Counted from the first letter of the stretch, positions 7,639 to 16,021 are shown. The stretch is 24,996 bases of DNA from Streptomyces cyaneofuscatus (GCF_000718135.1 NZ_JOEM01000038.1:1-24996); one strand, 5' to 3'. Numbers and translations: made by a program. The notes: generated by a model not told the origin, from the sequence alone.

Positions 7639-8790
7639 TCAATCCCGAGGTGTGGGACTGCTTGCCTTTACCTCGTCTGTTCGGCGAGGGTCAAACAGAC
7701 GCTGCAGGAAGGGACGACTCCAGCGCTGCGGCTCTCCCTCAATGGCTCCGTACTCGTCCAAGTACCCACAGTCGTCCGGGCGCAGAGCCGAGAGCTCTGC
7801 CGTCGGCACTGCATCCGGATACAGCAGTGCTGCGTGATGCATGGCGTAGTACACACTCTCTACTACGCCAAGATCCTTGGCGCGCTGCCGAACGGCAGGC
7901 CATTTGTCGGCCTCGCTGATGCGACGGCAGACCAACGCGATGTCCAGAAACTTCAGGACGTCAAGGTCGCCACCCTCGGTGACGTAATACAATGCGGTCG
8001 CCTTCATGTGAAGGTTCGCGCAAAGGTCGAGGAACTCGTCCTCCGGAGCCAGGGTGAAGCTTTGCTCCCCGCAGAGGGGCCCCCCGATGCGGCGCTCCAG
8101 AAGCCCATTGGTGAACTGAGCACCGTCGCGTCGGGTCTGGAAAATGTTGGTGCAAATGTCAACGACGAAAGTATCAATTCCATCGCGCCCACACATCTTC
8201 TGGTAAGGGAGTTCAACTGGCATGCTGAGGCGCCAGAAGGTTCTGGTGCCTCGACTAAATGGCTCGATACGCTGACCATCCAGTGCCAACTTGCCTTGAA
8301 CGTAGCCGAGGTCACGGAGGACCGCGCCGGCGGCTGCCGTATCACCTTTCTCGACCATAACATCCAGGTCGCCCATCGGTCGCAACCCCATGTCCCCATA
8401 GATTCGCTCTCCGAGAACTGGGCCCTTCCGGATTGCGTAGCGGAGTCCGGAATCGTTGAGCGCGATCAGGGCCTTCCCGAATTCGTCCACCAGGGACACG
8501 TTTCGGCTCTTGTTTCCGTGATAGGTAAAGATGTACAGCCCGGGGTACGGGATCAAGGAGGGCCCCCGAGCAGCGCGATGCAGCCCGTGATGGATGATGT
8601 TCCGGCCAACCAGAGGCAGAAGGCGCTGGCGCGCCGCCTGGTCGACAAAGAAGCCCCAATCAAACTCTCGACCATAGTCTGCGAGCCGCGCACGGCAGGC
8701 AGCGACCCGACTTTCATCGATGTCGAGATCTGCCAATAGCAGAAGAAGTTCAATTTCAGGACGTAGCTGCGGGGATTCAGATACATGCAT
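7639..8790 (-). CDS. Putative nucleotidyltransferase family protein (NTP_transf_5-like)
   Basis: 383 aa. Residues 121-146 hold RKGPVLGERIYGDMGLRPMG followed by DLDVMV, the hallmark of the nucleotidyltransferase-like family PF14907, with Asp141 and Asp143 as candidate metal ligands. Proteins of this type occur in polysaccharide, lasso-peptide and other specialised-metabolite loci, and most have no proven reaction. It is transcribed in the same direction as the left operon but is separated from it by 218 bases. The ATG at 8790 was chosen because GAGAGGG lies upstream and the protein then begins with the usual hydrophobic helix (PEIELLLLLADL); a GTG at 8841 is the alternative. Roles could include NMP transfer for self-resistance or sugar activation, but neither is shown by the sequence. 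Confidence 0.8.
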   Translation of the reverse strand: MHVSESPQLRPEIELLLLLADLDIDESRVAACRARLADYGREFDWGFFVDQAARQRLLPLVGRNIIHHGLHRAARGPSLIPYPGLYIFTYHGNKSRNVSLVDEFGKALIALNDSGLRYAIRKGPVLGERIYGDMGLRPMGDLDVMVEKGDTAAAGAVLRDLGYVQGKLALDGQRIEPFSRGTRTFWRLSMPVELPYQKMCGRDGIDTFVVDICTNIFQTRRDGAQFTNGLLERRIGGPLCGEQSFTLAPEDEFLDLCANLHMKATALYYVTEGGDLDVLKFLDIALVCRRISEADKWPAVRQRAKDLGVVESVYYAMHHAALLYPDAVPTAELSALRPDDCGYLDEYGAIEGEPQRWSRPFLQRLFDPRRTDEVKASSPTPRD

Positions 8791-8914
8791 GCCGTGTAGC
8801 CCTCTCGCGTGAAATGTGAAACAGCCCCTCGGCTCGGACACCGCGTGCGCACTCCGGCTACGGCTTCAACAGCTGTAGTTATCTCCCCATGAAACCGCCC
8901 CACTCGCCCGCAGT

Positions 8915-8936
8915 TGAGAGGTCAAGCAGCCTCTCA
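8915..8936. repeat. Inverted repeat TGAGAGG-N8-CCTCTCA
   Basis: A perfect 7-base stem with an 8-base loop, 125 bases upstream of the nucleotidyltransferase start on its 5' side. Its position fits an operator or an mRNA-leader hairpin for that minus-strand gene. Function is unproven. Confidence 0.35.
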
Positions 8937-9185
8937 CGCGAGGGGATCATCGAGTCGGCGCGAGCGCGCCCCTGTGAGCTTCACCCCTGGTCACACACGG
9001 AACGCTCGGGTTGCACCGCAGAATGGCCAACCCATCCCCCCCAACTCAAAGCCTTGCCAATGTTGCCAAGCAATCCATAACGAGCCGAATTAGACATTCG
9101 TCGCCGAGAATGAGACGCGACCCGGAAGGTTGAGCCTGGTCCAGACCAATAATCCTGGGCAAGAAAATAGCCTTCGTCAAGGCCT

Positions 9186-9203
9186 TTGTGATGCAGGTCA
9201 CAA
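9186..9203. promoter_or_regulatory. Crp-type palindrome TTGTGA-N6-TCACAA
   Basis: A perfect 6-6-6 palindrome that also fits the GTG(N6)GNCAC motif reported for Streptomyces Crp. It lies in the large divergent intergenic region, 470 bases before the carrier-protein start and 395 bases before the nucleotidyltransferase start. A chance match is possible, but the perfect symmetry and non-coding position support a real site. Confidence 0.45.
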
Positions 9204-9653
9204 GGGCGGACGTAAGTCCACTCGAGTGCCTAGGAGTGCTATCACAGCAACGTTCACTCAAAGGCCCTGGTCACGGAACCAGCCTCCCCGATCGCCCCTT
9301 CACTCCTGAAGATGCCGGCAGCGCCGAGAGTTTTCGGCCAACCAATGGCGAGATTACGCAAGGTCTCCATCGCGACAGGACCAGAGCCAGCACTCCCAGG
9401 CATAACCATCAATCTGGAACGCCAGGAAACGCGATCAGACCCTGTCATCAGATGGTCTAGACATGGATCGGGGGAGGTGGTTATGTTGGCGGCGCATCGA
9501 TCGCTCTGCTGACAGGTCGATTACATCTAGCCATCAAAGAGAAGCTGCGCACCCTCCTGTTTCAGGGGCAAGTACGCGACGAAGCCGCGTGAGCCTGATG
9601 ACAGGTTTTCCAAGTTCGTAAGCTGATCTCGTTCGACTGGCGGGGATTTTCAC

Positions 9654-9660
9654 AAGGAGG
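9654..9660 (+). promoter_or_regulatory. Shine-Dalgarno AAGGAGG of the carrier-protein gene
   Basis: A full-strength ribosome-binding sequence 11 bases before the ATG at 9672. It fixes the start of the first gene of the plus-strand Dap operon and suggests efficient translation of the carrier protein. Confidence 0.75.
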
Positions 9661-9671
9661 ACGAGCAATCG

Positions 9672-9929
9672 ATGCTCGCACCTATAGACACGATCACGCC
9701 CGAGATGATCGTCAGCCTGATTCAGGCTCACGTTCCCGACATCACTGCAGAGCAGCCGCTGTCCGCAGATACGGACTTGTGGAGAGCTGGAATGGATTCC
9801 CTGTCCAGTGTTTCCGTAGTCGTTGCCGTGGAGGAGCAGTACGACGTGGAGTTCCCCGATGAGTTACTGACTCGGGAGGTCTTCTCCACGGCTGCCGCGA
9901 TCGCCGCGGCGGTCCGCACCCTCCTGTGA
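9672..9929 (+). CDS. Free-standing acyl/peptidyl carrier protein
   Basis: 85 aa, the normal size of a single carrier domain. The phosphopantetheine site is Ser43 in AGMDSLSSV, followed by the usual acidic helix (VVAVEEQYDVEFPDELL). It is first in an operon with an acyl-CoA-dehydrogenase-like enzyme, SbnA, and an SbnB-adenylation fusion that has no carrier of its own. The natural reading is that the fusion loads this protein with an amino acid, probably Dap, and the flavoenzyme then acts on the tethered substrate (inference, by analogy with the ZmaH/ZmaG arrangement in zwittermicin biosynthesis). Leu65 is encoded by TTA (9864-9866), which in Streptomyces would put the first gene of the operon under bldA control. 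Confidence 0.93.
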   Translation: MLAPIDTITPEMIVSLIQAHVPDITAEQPLSADTDLWRAGMDSLSSVSVVVAVEEQYDVEFPDELLTREVFSTAAAIAAAVRTLL

Positions 9930-9939
9930 GGAACCATCA

Positions 9940-9961
9940 GTTCCGGCCCTGAGAGCGGAAC
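9940..9961. repeat. Inverted repeat GTTCCG-N10-CGGAAC
   Basis: A perfect 6-base inverted repeat in the 80-base gap between the carrier-protein stop and the dehydrogenase start. The half-sites are the same as those at 7449-7479 before the left operon. It may be an internal operator or a processing/attenuating hairpin; the shared half-site may be coincidence. Confidence 0.3.
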
Positions 9962-10009
9962 GCATCGCCGGTTCAAGAGAGACCTCGGAAACCCAAGGGA
10001 AGTAGACGT

Positions 10010-11206
10010 ATGTGTGCCGCGATTGTCGCGCTGGAGGATGCGGAGTCCTCGCGAAGCGAGCGACTGGCAAGTTCCGTCGATGCCGTCACTCACGCAGCTG
10101 CCCAGCATGCGCGAGACGTCGACGCGGGGGCCCGCATGCCTATGGAGGCGATTGCGACTTTGCGAGAGCGAAACCTGCTGGCGGCCGTCGCCCCGCGCGA
10201 CCTCGGAGGCCCGGGGCTGAGCGTTCGAGAACTTGCGGCTGTCGCCGGGAAGATCGCCCGCAGCTGCGGCTCGACCGCCATGGTGTGGGCCATGCATCAA
10301 GGACAGCTGGCCTGCCTGTGTCGGCACCACGGCGACGTTCCCGAACTCGTCGAACTGGCGCGGACCGCCGTGGCCCGGCAGTGGCTGATCGCGTCCGTGA
10401 CCAGTGAACCCGCCGGCGGCGGGGACATCCGCACCAGCGCGGCGGCCCTCGTCCCCTCTACGGACGGCAGCGGGACGGCGACCCTGGTGAAGGACGCCAC
10501 TACCGTGTCCTACGGGGCGGCGGCGGACCTCTTCCAGGTGACCGTCCGTCGGACCCCCGAGGCAGCGGCAAACGATCAAGTCCTCGTCGCCGTGCGGCGG
10601 GATCAGGCAACCCTGGAGCAGCGGGGCACCTGGGCCCCCCTCGGGATGAGGGGGACCAGCAGCCCCGGATTTCGGCTCACCGGGACCGTCCCCCAGGAGC
10701 AGATCCTCGGAGGCCTGTTCGCGGACATCGCCGGTGCCACTATGGTGCCGCTCACCCATACCCTGTGGGCCGCCGTCTGGCTCGGGCTGGCCGGCGAAGC
10801 CGTCAACAGGGCCGTCAAGGTGTCCCGTCGACGGTCGGTCAGCCACCCCGGTGGGGACGCCGCGCGGTCGGCGCTCGGCGAGGCTCGCTGGCGCCTCGCC
10901 TCCCTCGAAGCCCTGCTCGCCGACATGACCGTACGCACCCAAGAGGTGCTGGACGAGGGTGCGCAACCCACCGCGGGCCAGAGCGTTCGCACCAACGCGC
11001 TGAAGGTGGCCGCGTCCGAGAGTGCGCTGGAGATCGCCCACCTGAGCCTGCGGGTGTGCGGCATGGCGGGCTACTCCGAGGAGGGCCCCTACTCCGTCGC
11101 GCGCATCATCCGCGATCTCTCATCCGCTCCCATCATGATTAACAACAGCCGGCTACTCGACGCCACGGCGCAGCTGATGCTGATGGAACGTCAGCGAGAC
11201 CGGTGA
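10010..11206 (+). CDS. Acyl-CoA dehydrogenase-like flavoenzyme acting on a carrier-bound substrate (inferred)
   Basis: 398 aa, typical length for the family. Visible blocks are the N-terminal helical domain with LGGPGLSVRELAAVAGKIAR (65-84), the flavin-contact segment SVTSEPAGGGDIR (129-141), LGMRGTSSPG (211-220), and a C-terminal helical domain with VCGMAGYSEEGPYSVARIIR. These enzymes use FAD to form a C=C bond alpha-beta to a thioester; relatives in NRPS clusters act on carrier-bound amino or hydroxy acids. The neighbours (carrier protein, Dap synthesis, A domain) suggest aminoacyl-S-PCP as the substrate. AAGGGAAG lies 7 bases before the ATG at 10010. The stop is 19 bases before sbnA. I could not identify the catalytic base with confidence, so a monooxygenase-like or non-oxidative role is possible. 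Confidence 0.88.
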   Translation: MCAAIVALEDAESSRSERLASSVDAVTHAAAQHARDVDAGARMPMEAIATLRERNLLAAVAPRDLGGPGLSVRELAAVAGKIARSCGSTAMVWAMHQGQLACLCRHHGDVPELVELARTAVARQWLIASVTSEPAGGGDIRTSAAALVPSTDGSGTATLVKDATTVSYGAAADLFQVTVRRTPEAAANDQVLVAVRRDQATLEQRGTWAPLGMRGTSSPGFRLTGTVPQEQILGGLFADIAGATMVPLTHTLWAAVWLGLAGEAVNRAVKVSRRRSVSHPGGDAARSALGEARWRLASLEALLADMTVRTQEVLDEGAQPTAGQSVRTNALKVAASESALEIAHLSLRVCGMAGYSEEGPYSVARIIRDLSSAPIMINNSRLLDATAQLMLMERQRDR

Positions 11207-11225
11207 GCGGCCGGGAGGACCGATC

Positions 11226-12176
11226 ATGATCTCCGTTTCCCGCCCGCACGAACTACTCGACTCCGGGATATACGTCGACCTGCGAGAAATCCTAGGTCTC
11301 AACCTCCACGTCAAGTGCGAGGGCTTCAATTTCGCCGGTTCCGTCAAGCTCCGCACCGCCCGCCGACTCGTCGAACAGGCACGGCTCGACGGGAACCTGC
11401 GACCCGACTCCGTGCTGGTCGAATCGTCGTCGGGGAACCTGGGCGTCGCGCTCGCCATGGTGGGCGCCAGCATCGGGCTGCGCTTCGTCTGCGTGACCGA
11501 TCCACAGTGCACCACGCTCAACCTGGGCTTGATGAAGGCGCTCGGCGCCGAAGTGGTGGTCGTGGACCGGGCCGAACCCGACGGTGGCTTCCTGGCAGCC
11601 CGCAAGGAGCGCGTACGGCAGATGTGCGCGGCCGACGCGCGCTACCTCTGGCTCGACCAGTACTCCAACCCGGCCAATTGGCTGGCCCACTACGAGTCGA
11701 CCGCCCCCGTCATCGCGAAGCACTTTCCCGGTCTCGACCTGCTGTTTGTGGGGACCGGCACCGGTGGCACCGCCACCGGGTGCGCGCGGTACTTCAAGGA
11801 CCACGACGCCGGCGTCCGGGTCGTCGCCGTGGACGCAGTGGGCTCCATCAGCTTCGGTGGCCTCCCAGGCGTGCGTCGGATACCCGGTCTCGGCGCAAGC
11901 CAGCGGATGCCGCTGGTCGAACCGTCCCTGTACGCCGCAGTGCAAATGGTCGAGGAGGAGGACACCGTACGCATGTGCCGCACGCTCGCCAAGAGCGGTC
12001 TCCTCCTCGGCGGCTCCTCCGGCACCGTCGTCCGAGGCGCTCTGGACTGGCTGCGCCACAACGACCCCCACCAGGAGCTGACCGCGGTGGCCATCGCGCC
12101 GGACCTTGGGGAGCGCTACGTCGACACCGTCTACGACGACACCTGGCTGGCCGCCAACCATCCCGGCGCCCGATGA
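11226..12176 (+). CDS. sbnA: N-(2-amino-2-carboxyethyl)-L-glutamate synthase, SbnA-like (Dap pathway)
   Basis: 316 aa. A PLP enzyme of the cysteine synthase fold: Lys41 in FAGSVKLRTA for the Schiff base, the substrate loop ESSSGNLG (66-73), the phosphate loop GTGTGGTATG (176-185) and GGSSGT (262-267). The close match in layout to SbnA and the adjacent SbnB partner identify it as the enzyme that joins O-phospho-L-serine and L-glutamate to N-(2-amino-2-carboxyethyl)-L-glutamate with loss of phosphate. A plain O-acetylserine sulfhydrylase is much less likely because of this pairing. GGGAGGA lies just before the ATG at 11226. The stop overlaps an ATG (ATGA, 12173-12176), and the SbnB fusion follows at once. 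Confidence 0.9.
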   Translation: MISVSRPHELLDSGIYVDLREILGLNLHVKCEGFNFAGSVKLRTARRLVEQARLDGNLRPDSVLVESSSGNLGVALAMVGASIGLRFVCVTDPQCTTLNLGLMKALGAEVVVVDRAEPDGGFLAARKERVRQMCAADARYLWLDQYSNPANWLAHYESTAPVIAKHFPGLDLLFVGTGTGGTATGCARYFKDHDAGVRVVAVDAVGSISFGGLPGVRRIPGLGASQRMPLVEPSLYAAVQMVEEEDTVRMCRTLAKSGLLLGGSSGTVVRGALDWLRHNDPHQELTAVAIAPDLGERYVDTVYDDTWLAANHPGAR

Positions 12177-12217
12177 CCCGCCCTTCACCGCCCAGCACGG
12201 AGAGAACACGATCGCCC

Positions 12218-14878
12218 ATGGAATCTCAACGGCCCCTCCCCAGGTTCGGCATCGTCTCCGGAGCCACCGTCCACGCGGTCGTGGACGGGCGGCACGAGGA
12301 GATCATGGACCTCGTCGAGCAGACCTACCGTCTGCACGGCGAGGGCGGAACCACCAATCCACCTTCCTACTTCCTGCGCTTCGCCGACCGCCCGCGCGAC
12401 CGCATCATCGCGCTCCCCGCCGCCTTGCGCGGGGAGGAGCCGGTCAACGGGCTCAAGTGGATATCCAGCTTCCCCGGCAACCTCGACTCGGGCATTCCGC
12501 GCGCCTCCGCCGTCCTGATCCTCAACGACGCCGATACCGGGTACCCGTTCGCCTGCTTGGAAAGCTCCATCATCAGCGCCGTACGCACCGCCGCCTCCGC
12601 AGCTGTCGCGGCACGCATCCTGAGCCGCCGCGGAAAGAAGCCGACTCGCATCGGCTTCATCGGCGCGGGGCTGATCGCCCGCTACCTCCACGAATACCTC
12701 ACCGCGTCAGAAACGAGATTCGCCGAGATTGGGGTGCACGACCTGGAGCGATCGTACGCCGAGGCCCGAGCCGCCCAACTCCGCGCCACCCACCCCCACG
12801 TCACCGTCCACGACACGGCCGAACAGCTCATCAGGGGCTCCGACCTCGTGGTGCTCGCCACCACCGCGGCGGAGCCCTACCTCCACGAGACCGCGTGGTT
12901 CGCGCACCATCCGCTCGTCCTCAACGTCTCACTACGCGATTTGGCCCCGGACATCGTCCTCGACAGCATCAACATTGTCGACGACATCGAGCACGTCCTG
13001 CAGGCGAACACCTCGGTCCATCTCGCCGAACAGCGAATCGGGGACCGCAGCTTCCTGCACGGGACCCTGTACGACGTCCTCACCGGACGGATCGAGGTCC
13101 CGGACAACCGCACGGTGGTGTTTTCCCCCTTCGGCCTCGGCGTCCTCGACCTTGCACTGGGGTACTTCGTCCACCGGCATGCGGTGAAGCGCGGGCTCAC
13201 CGTCGACGTCCCTGACTTCTTCCACGACACCGACCGGATCCACCCCCCGAAAAGCACCGCTCCCCACCCGCCGGAAGCGTTGCGGCCCCTGGCGCTGGCT
13301 CCCGGCGCCCGCCAGCGGGCGGTCCAGCGGCACCGGTCCAACCCGGTCCCCGTGGACACGGCCGGGCGGCTCTTCGACACGGTGAGGAGGTGGGCTGAGG
13401 AGCAGCCGGAGCGGGTGGCCTTCGTCGAGGGCGACGACACCATCGCGTACGGCCCGTTCTTCCGGCGGATCCTGGAGATACGCGCCTTGCTGACCGACCG
13501 GGGGTGCGGAGTGGGAGACGTCGTCGCCTGCATCGGCGACCGGAGCTCGGACACCGCGGCCCTGTTCATCGCGCTGGAAGACCTCGACGCGCTCTACCTG
13601 CCGGTCGATCCGGCCTGGCCCGCCGCCCGGGTCGCGGACGTCCTCCGGCAAGGCGGAAGCCGCTACGTCGTCGAGTACGGGCGGGACGCCCAGGGGAGCC
13701 GACTAGCAGTACGCGCCCAGGACCCAGGCGCCGACCGGACGACGGTGCCCGGAGCGGGGGTGGGCGAGCCGCGATACATCATCTTCACCTCCGGCAGCAC
13801 CGGACGCCCCAAGGGCGCGGTGGTCGACCAGACCGGCATGATGAACCACCTCTGGGCCAAGGTCCACGACCTAGGGCTGACTGCCGACGACAGCGTGGCC
13901 TTCACCGCACCCCTGGTCTTCGACATCTCCGTCTGGCAGATGCTGGCCCCCCTGTTGGTGGGGGGGCGAGTGGTGGTCTTCCCAGCCGAGGTCATGCTAT
14001 TCCCGCGACGGATCTTCCGCGCCCTGGAGCGGACGGAGGTTACCGTCGCGGAGGTGGTTCCCAGCCTCGCCACCGTCCTCGCCCAGGAAGCCAGCCGGAA
14101 CACTGAGCAAACCTCCCTGCCCGCGTTACGTTGGCTCATCTCCACTGGCGAGGAGCTGGTGCCGAGCCTCGCCGAACGCATCCTCACCGTCCTGCCCCAC
14201 GCCCAGTTGATGAACGCCTATGGGCCCACCGAGTGCTCCGACGATGTAACCCACCACGTACTCACCACGGCCGATCTACGACGCAACCGGCTGCCCGTCG
14301 GGCAGCCCATCGCCAACGCTGTCCTGTACGTTCTGGTGTACGACCCCGACACCGGCACCTGGGACGCGGCCGAACCCGGCCGGGCGGGAGAATTATTCGT
14401 CGGCGGGGTGCCGGTTGGTCACGGATACGTGGGCGACACTGCGGCCACGAACGTCGCCTTCCATCGCGACACACTCGATCCCGGATCGCCGACCGGCCGC
14501 CTGTACCGCACCGGGGACCTCGCGCGCATCGACCAGGACGGCGTGCACTACCTCGGGCGCACCGACCGACAGGTCAAGGTGGGGGGTGTCCGGATCGAAC
14601 TCGGCGAGGTCGAAGCGGCGCTGAGCCGGCACCCGGAGGTGGAGAGCTGCGCGGTCTCGGTGGCCGCCGATGCCGGTGGACGTCCGGAACTCGTCGCCCA
14701 CTACGTGGCGCCCGGCGAACCGCAGATCGACGACCTGCGGAACCATCTGTCCGCGGCGCTGCCCGCCGCCATGGTGCCGAAGCAGTGGGTGCGCCTGGCC
14801 GCCATGCCCCTGACGGGCAACGGGAAGGTCGACCACCGGTCCCTCCCCGGGCGGCAGGAACGTGGCATAGCCCCGTGA
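12218..14878 (+). CDS. sbnB: SbnB-like dehydrogenase fused to an NRPS adenylation domain
   Basis: 886 aa. Residues 1-345 form an ornithine cyclodeaminase/SbnB-like NAD enzyme with the Rossmann loop GFIGAGLIA (146-154). With SbnA it would release L-Dap and 2-oxoglutarate by oxidative hydrolysis. Residues about 380-880 form an A domain: IIFTSGSTGRPKG (A3, 521-533), NAYGPTE (A5), YRTGDLAR (A7), GRTDRQVKVGG (A8) and the A10 Lys870. The specificity residues read D-I-W-E-I-T-A-D-D-K; the acidic positions suit a diamino acid. No carrier follows, so loading must be in trans, most simply onto the protein at 9672. Leu637 and Leu726 are TTA codons. I chose the ATG at 12218 (GGAGAG upstream, spacing 13). 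The ATG at 12173, overlapping the sbnA stop, would add 15 residues in atypical codons. Confidence 0.9.
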   Translation: MESQRPLPRFGIVSGATVHAVVDGRHEEIMDLVEQTYRLHGEGGTTNPPSYFLRFADRPRDRIIALPAALRGEEPVNGLKWISSFPGNLDSGIPRASAVLILNDADTGYPFACLESSIISAVRTAASAAVAARILSRRGKKPTRIGFIGAGLIARYLHEYLTASETRFAEIGVHDLERSYAEARAAQLRATHPHVTVHDTAEQLIRGSDLVVLATTAAEPYLHETAWFAHHPLVLNVSLRDLAPDIVLDSINIVDDIEHVLQANTSVHLAEQRIGDRSFLHGTLYDVLTGRIEVPDNRTVVFSPFGLGVLDLALGYFVHRHAVKRGLTVDVPDFFHDTDRIHPPKSTAPHPPEALRPLALAPGARQRAVQRHRSNPVPVDTAGRLFDTVRRWAEEQPERVAFVEGDDTIAYGPFFRRILEIRALLTDRGCGVGDVVACIGDRSSDTAALFIALEDLDALYLPVDPAWPAARVADVLRQGGSRYVVEYGRDAQGSRLAVRAQDPGADRTTVPGAGVGEPRYIIFTSGSTGRPKGAVVDQTGMMNHLWAKVHDLGLTADDSVAFTAPLVFDISVWQMLAPLLVGGRVVVFPAEVMLFPRRIFRALERTEVTVAEVVPSLATVLAQEASRNTEQTSLPALRWLISTGEELVPSLAERILTVLPHAQLMNAYGPTECSDDVTHHVLTTADLRRNRLPVGQPIANAVLYVLVYDPDTGTWDAAEPGRAGELFVGGVPVGHGYVGDTAATNVAFHRDTLDPGSPTGRLYRTGDLARIDQDGVHYLGRTDRQVKVGGVRIELGEVEAALSRHPEVESCAVSVAADAGGRPELVAHYVAPGEPQIDDLRNHLSAALPAAMVPKQWVRLAAMPLTGNGKVDHRSLPGRQERGIAP

Positions 14879-14916
14879 CCCCTTCGAAGCCGCACTTCCG
14901 CGCCAGAACCGGAGGA

Positions 14917-16011
14917 TCAGCGCCGTCGACCCTCGATGAGAGCGATCAGGGCCTCGGCAACTCGGGCGCACCCCTGTCCGTCCACCGCCTCTGCCCCCCG
15001 CCGAGCGAATTCGGCACGCTCCGCCGGACTAGTGAGCAGTCGGCGCAGCTGTGCGACACCGTCGCCCCCGGCTCCGTCGGTAGCACGCAGCACTTCGAGA
15101 CTTCCCAGCCCGGCGACCAGGGCGTCGCCGAGTACCGCCTCGTAAAGCGGCTGCTGGGACACGGTCACTGTCACCACGGCGACGGCGCAGCCGATGCACA
15201 GCAGGTCGAATACGGAACTGCCCGCCGCCGTAACGACAAGATCCGAGGTGCGGGCGAGTTCCGGCAGGTGTGCGACGGGTTCGACCACGTGGACTTGTTG
15301 GGCCGTTCCAGTCGGCAACGCCTTGATCGCACGGGCCGGTTCAGAACCGGTGGCCACGGCCGTCATCCGCAGTGGCGCGCCGGTCGCGAGCAGCGCCCGA
15401 ACCGCAACGGGGACTCCGCCATAGGGATCGGTGGCACCGAAAAAGCACAACACTTGCGGGGGTTCGGAGGGGTTGACGACGGTCCGTTCCGCTCGGCGCC
15501 CGGCGGCGAGCACGGCGTCGCGGATCAGGGCGTGGCGGTACCCGCCGAGCCGACGGGCTCCTGCAGGAAGAATGGTTCCGATTTCGCCTCCGCCCGGGGA
15601 CTGATCGACGTACAGGTCGGCCTCCTGTGCCCGGGTGGCCCCGTCGATCAAGGCGGCCACCACGATCCCGGCCGACCGAAGGGCCGAGGAGCACTCCGGG
15701 GCCAGCGTGTGCGAGTCCAGGACCACCGCGTCGAGGGCCATCTCCATTGCGACGCCGGCCAGTTCAGCTGGATCTTCGGGTCCCGGCAACACCGGGATCC
15801 TCTGGTCGTCCACGTACTCGCGGAGCCAGGCCGGACTCGCAGCCCGGCCAAGCAGGAACACCTCGGCGCCGCGTCGGCGCAGCTCGTCGGAAAGGGCGAG
15901 GCAGCGCATCACGTGCCCCCCGCCGATGCGCGGCGACGCATCAGCTCGCAGGCCGATCCGCAGCCCACGGGCAGAGCCCGGGGCAACGAGCGTGCTGCTG
16001 TCGAGGGCCAT
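14917..16011 (-). CDS. pseG: PseG/SpsG-like UDP-sugar hydrolase or related GT-B enzyme
   Basis: 364 aa. It has a GT-B fold related to MurG. The N-terminal RADASPRIGGGHVMRCLALS (22-41) includes the conserved GGGH with candidate catalytic His33. The C-terminal half has CFFGATDPYG and the nucleotide-sugar segment TAAGSSVFDLL (261-271), then SQQPL. PseG removes UDP from 2,4-diacetamido-2,4,6-trideoxy-L-altrose in pseudaminic acid synthesis. A PseB-like gene nearby supports a related aminosugar, although the intervening aminotransferase and acetyltransferase are not here. It could instead act as a glycosyltransferase. The gene is alone on the minus strand, convergent with the SbnB fusion (38-base gap, no clear terminator). 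The start is ATG 16011 (AGGAG at spacing 10); GTG 16017 is the alternative. Confidence 0.82.
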   Translation of the reverse strand: MALDSSTLVAPGSARGLRIGLRADASPRIGGGHVMRCLALSDELRRRGAEVFLLGRAASPAWLREYVDDQRIPVLPGPEDPAELAGVAMEMALDAVVLDSHTLAPECSSALRSAGIVVAALIDGATRAQEADLYVDQSPGGGEIGTILPAGARRLGGYRHALIRDAVLAAGRRAERTVVNPSEPPQVLCFFGATDPYGGVPVAVRALLATGAPLRMTAVATGSEPARAIKALPTGTAQQVHVVEPVAHLPELARTSDLVVTAAGSSVFDLLCIGCAVAVVTVTVSQQPLYEAVLGDALVAGLGSLEVLRATDGAGGDGVAQLRRLLTSPAERAEFARRGAEAVDGQGCARVAEALIALIEGRRR

Positions 16012-16021
16012 GGTCACGAAG

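Larger units (their letters stand above)
8791..9671. other. Divergent intergenic region without a convincing gene
   Basis: About 880 bases between the divergent starts at 8790 (minus) and 9672 (plus). Base composition looks less GC-rich than the flanks, and open frames here are short (under 95 codons), overlap each other on both strands, and show no recognisable motif. The region must hold the promoters for both arms. The recognisable elements are the inverted repeat at 8915-8936, a Crp-type site at 9186-9203 and a strong Shine-Dalgarno at 9654. I could not place -35/-10 boxes with confidence. Confidence 0.6.

Noticed and set aside
7834..8739. 301-codon plus-strand open frame
   Set aside because: Antisense to the nucleotidyltransferase gene, which has clear family motifs; this frame has none.
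9046..9512. Several short open frames on both strands in the central gap
   Set aside because: They overlap each other, lack convincing Shine-Dalgarno sites and match no family I recognise.
9728..11041. 437-codon minus-strand open frame
   Set aside because: Antisense to the carrier protein and dehydrogenase genes; low-complexity translation without domains.
11292..12209. 305-codon minus-strand open frame
   Set aside because: Antisense to sbnA; His/Val/Gly-rich shadow without motifs.
14879..14916. Possible bidirectional terminator between convergent genes
   Set aside because: No clear GC-rich stem followed by a T-run in the 38 bases.
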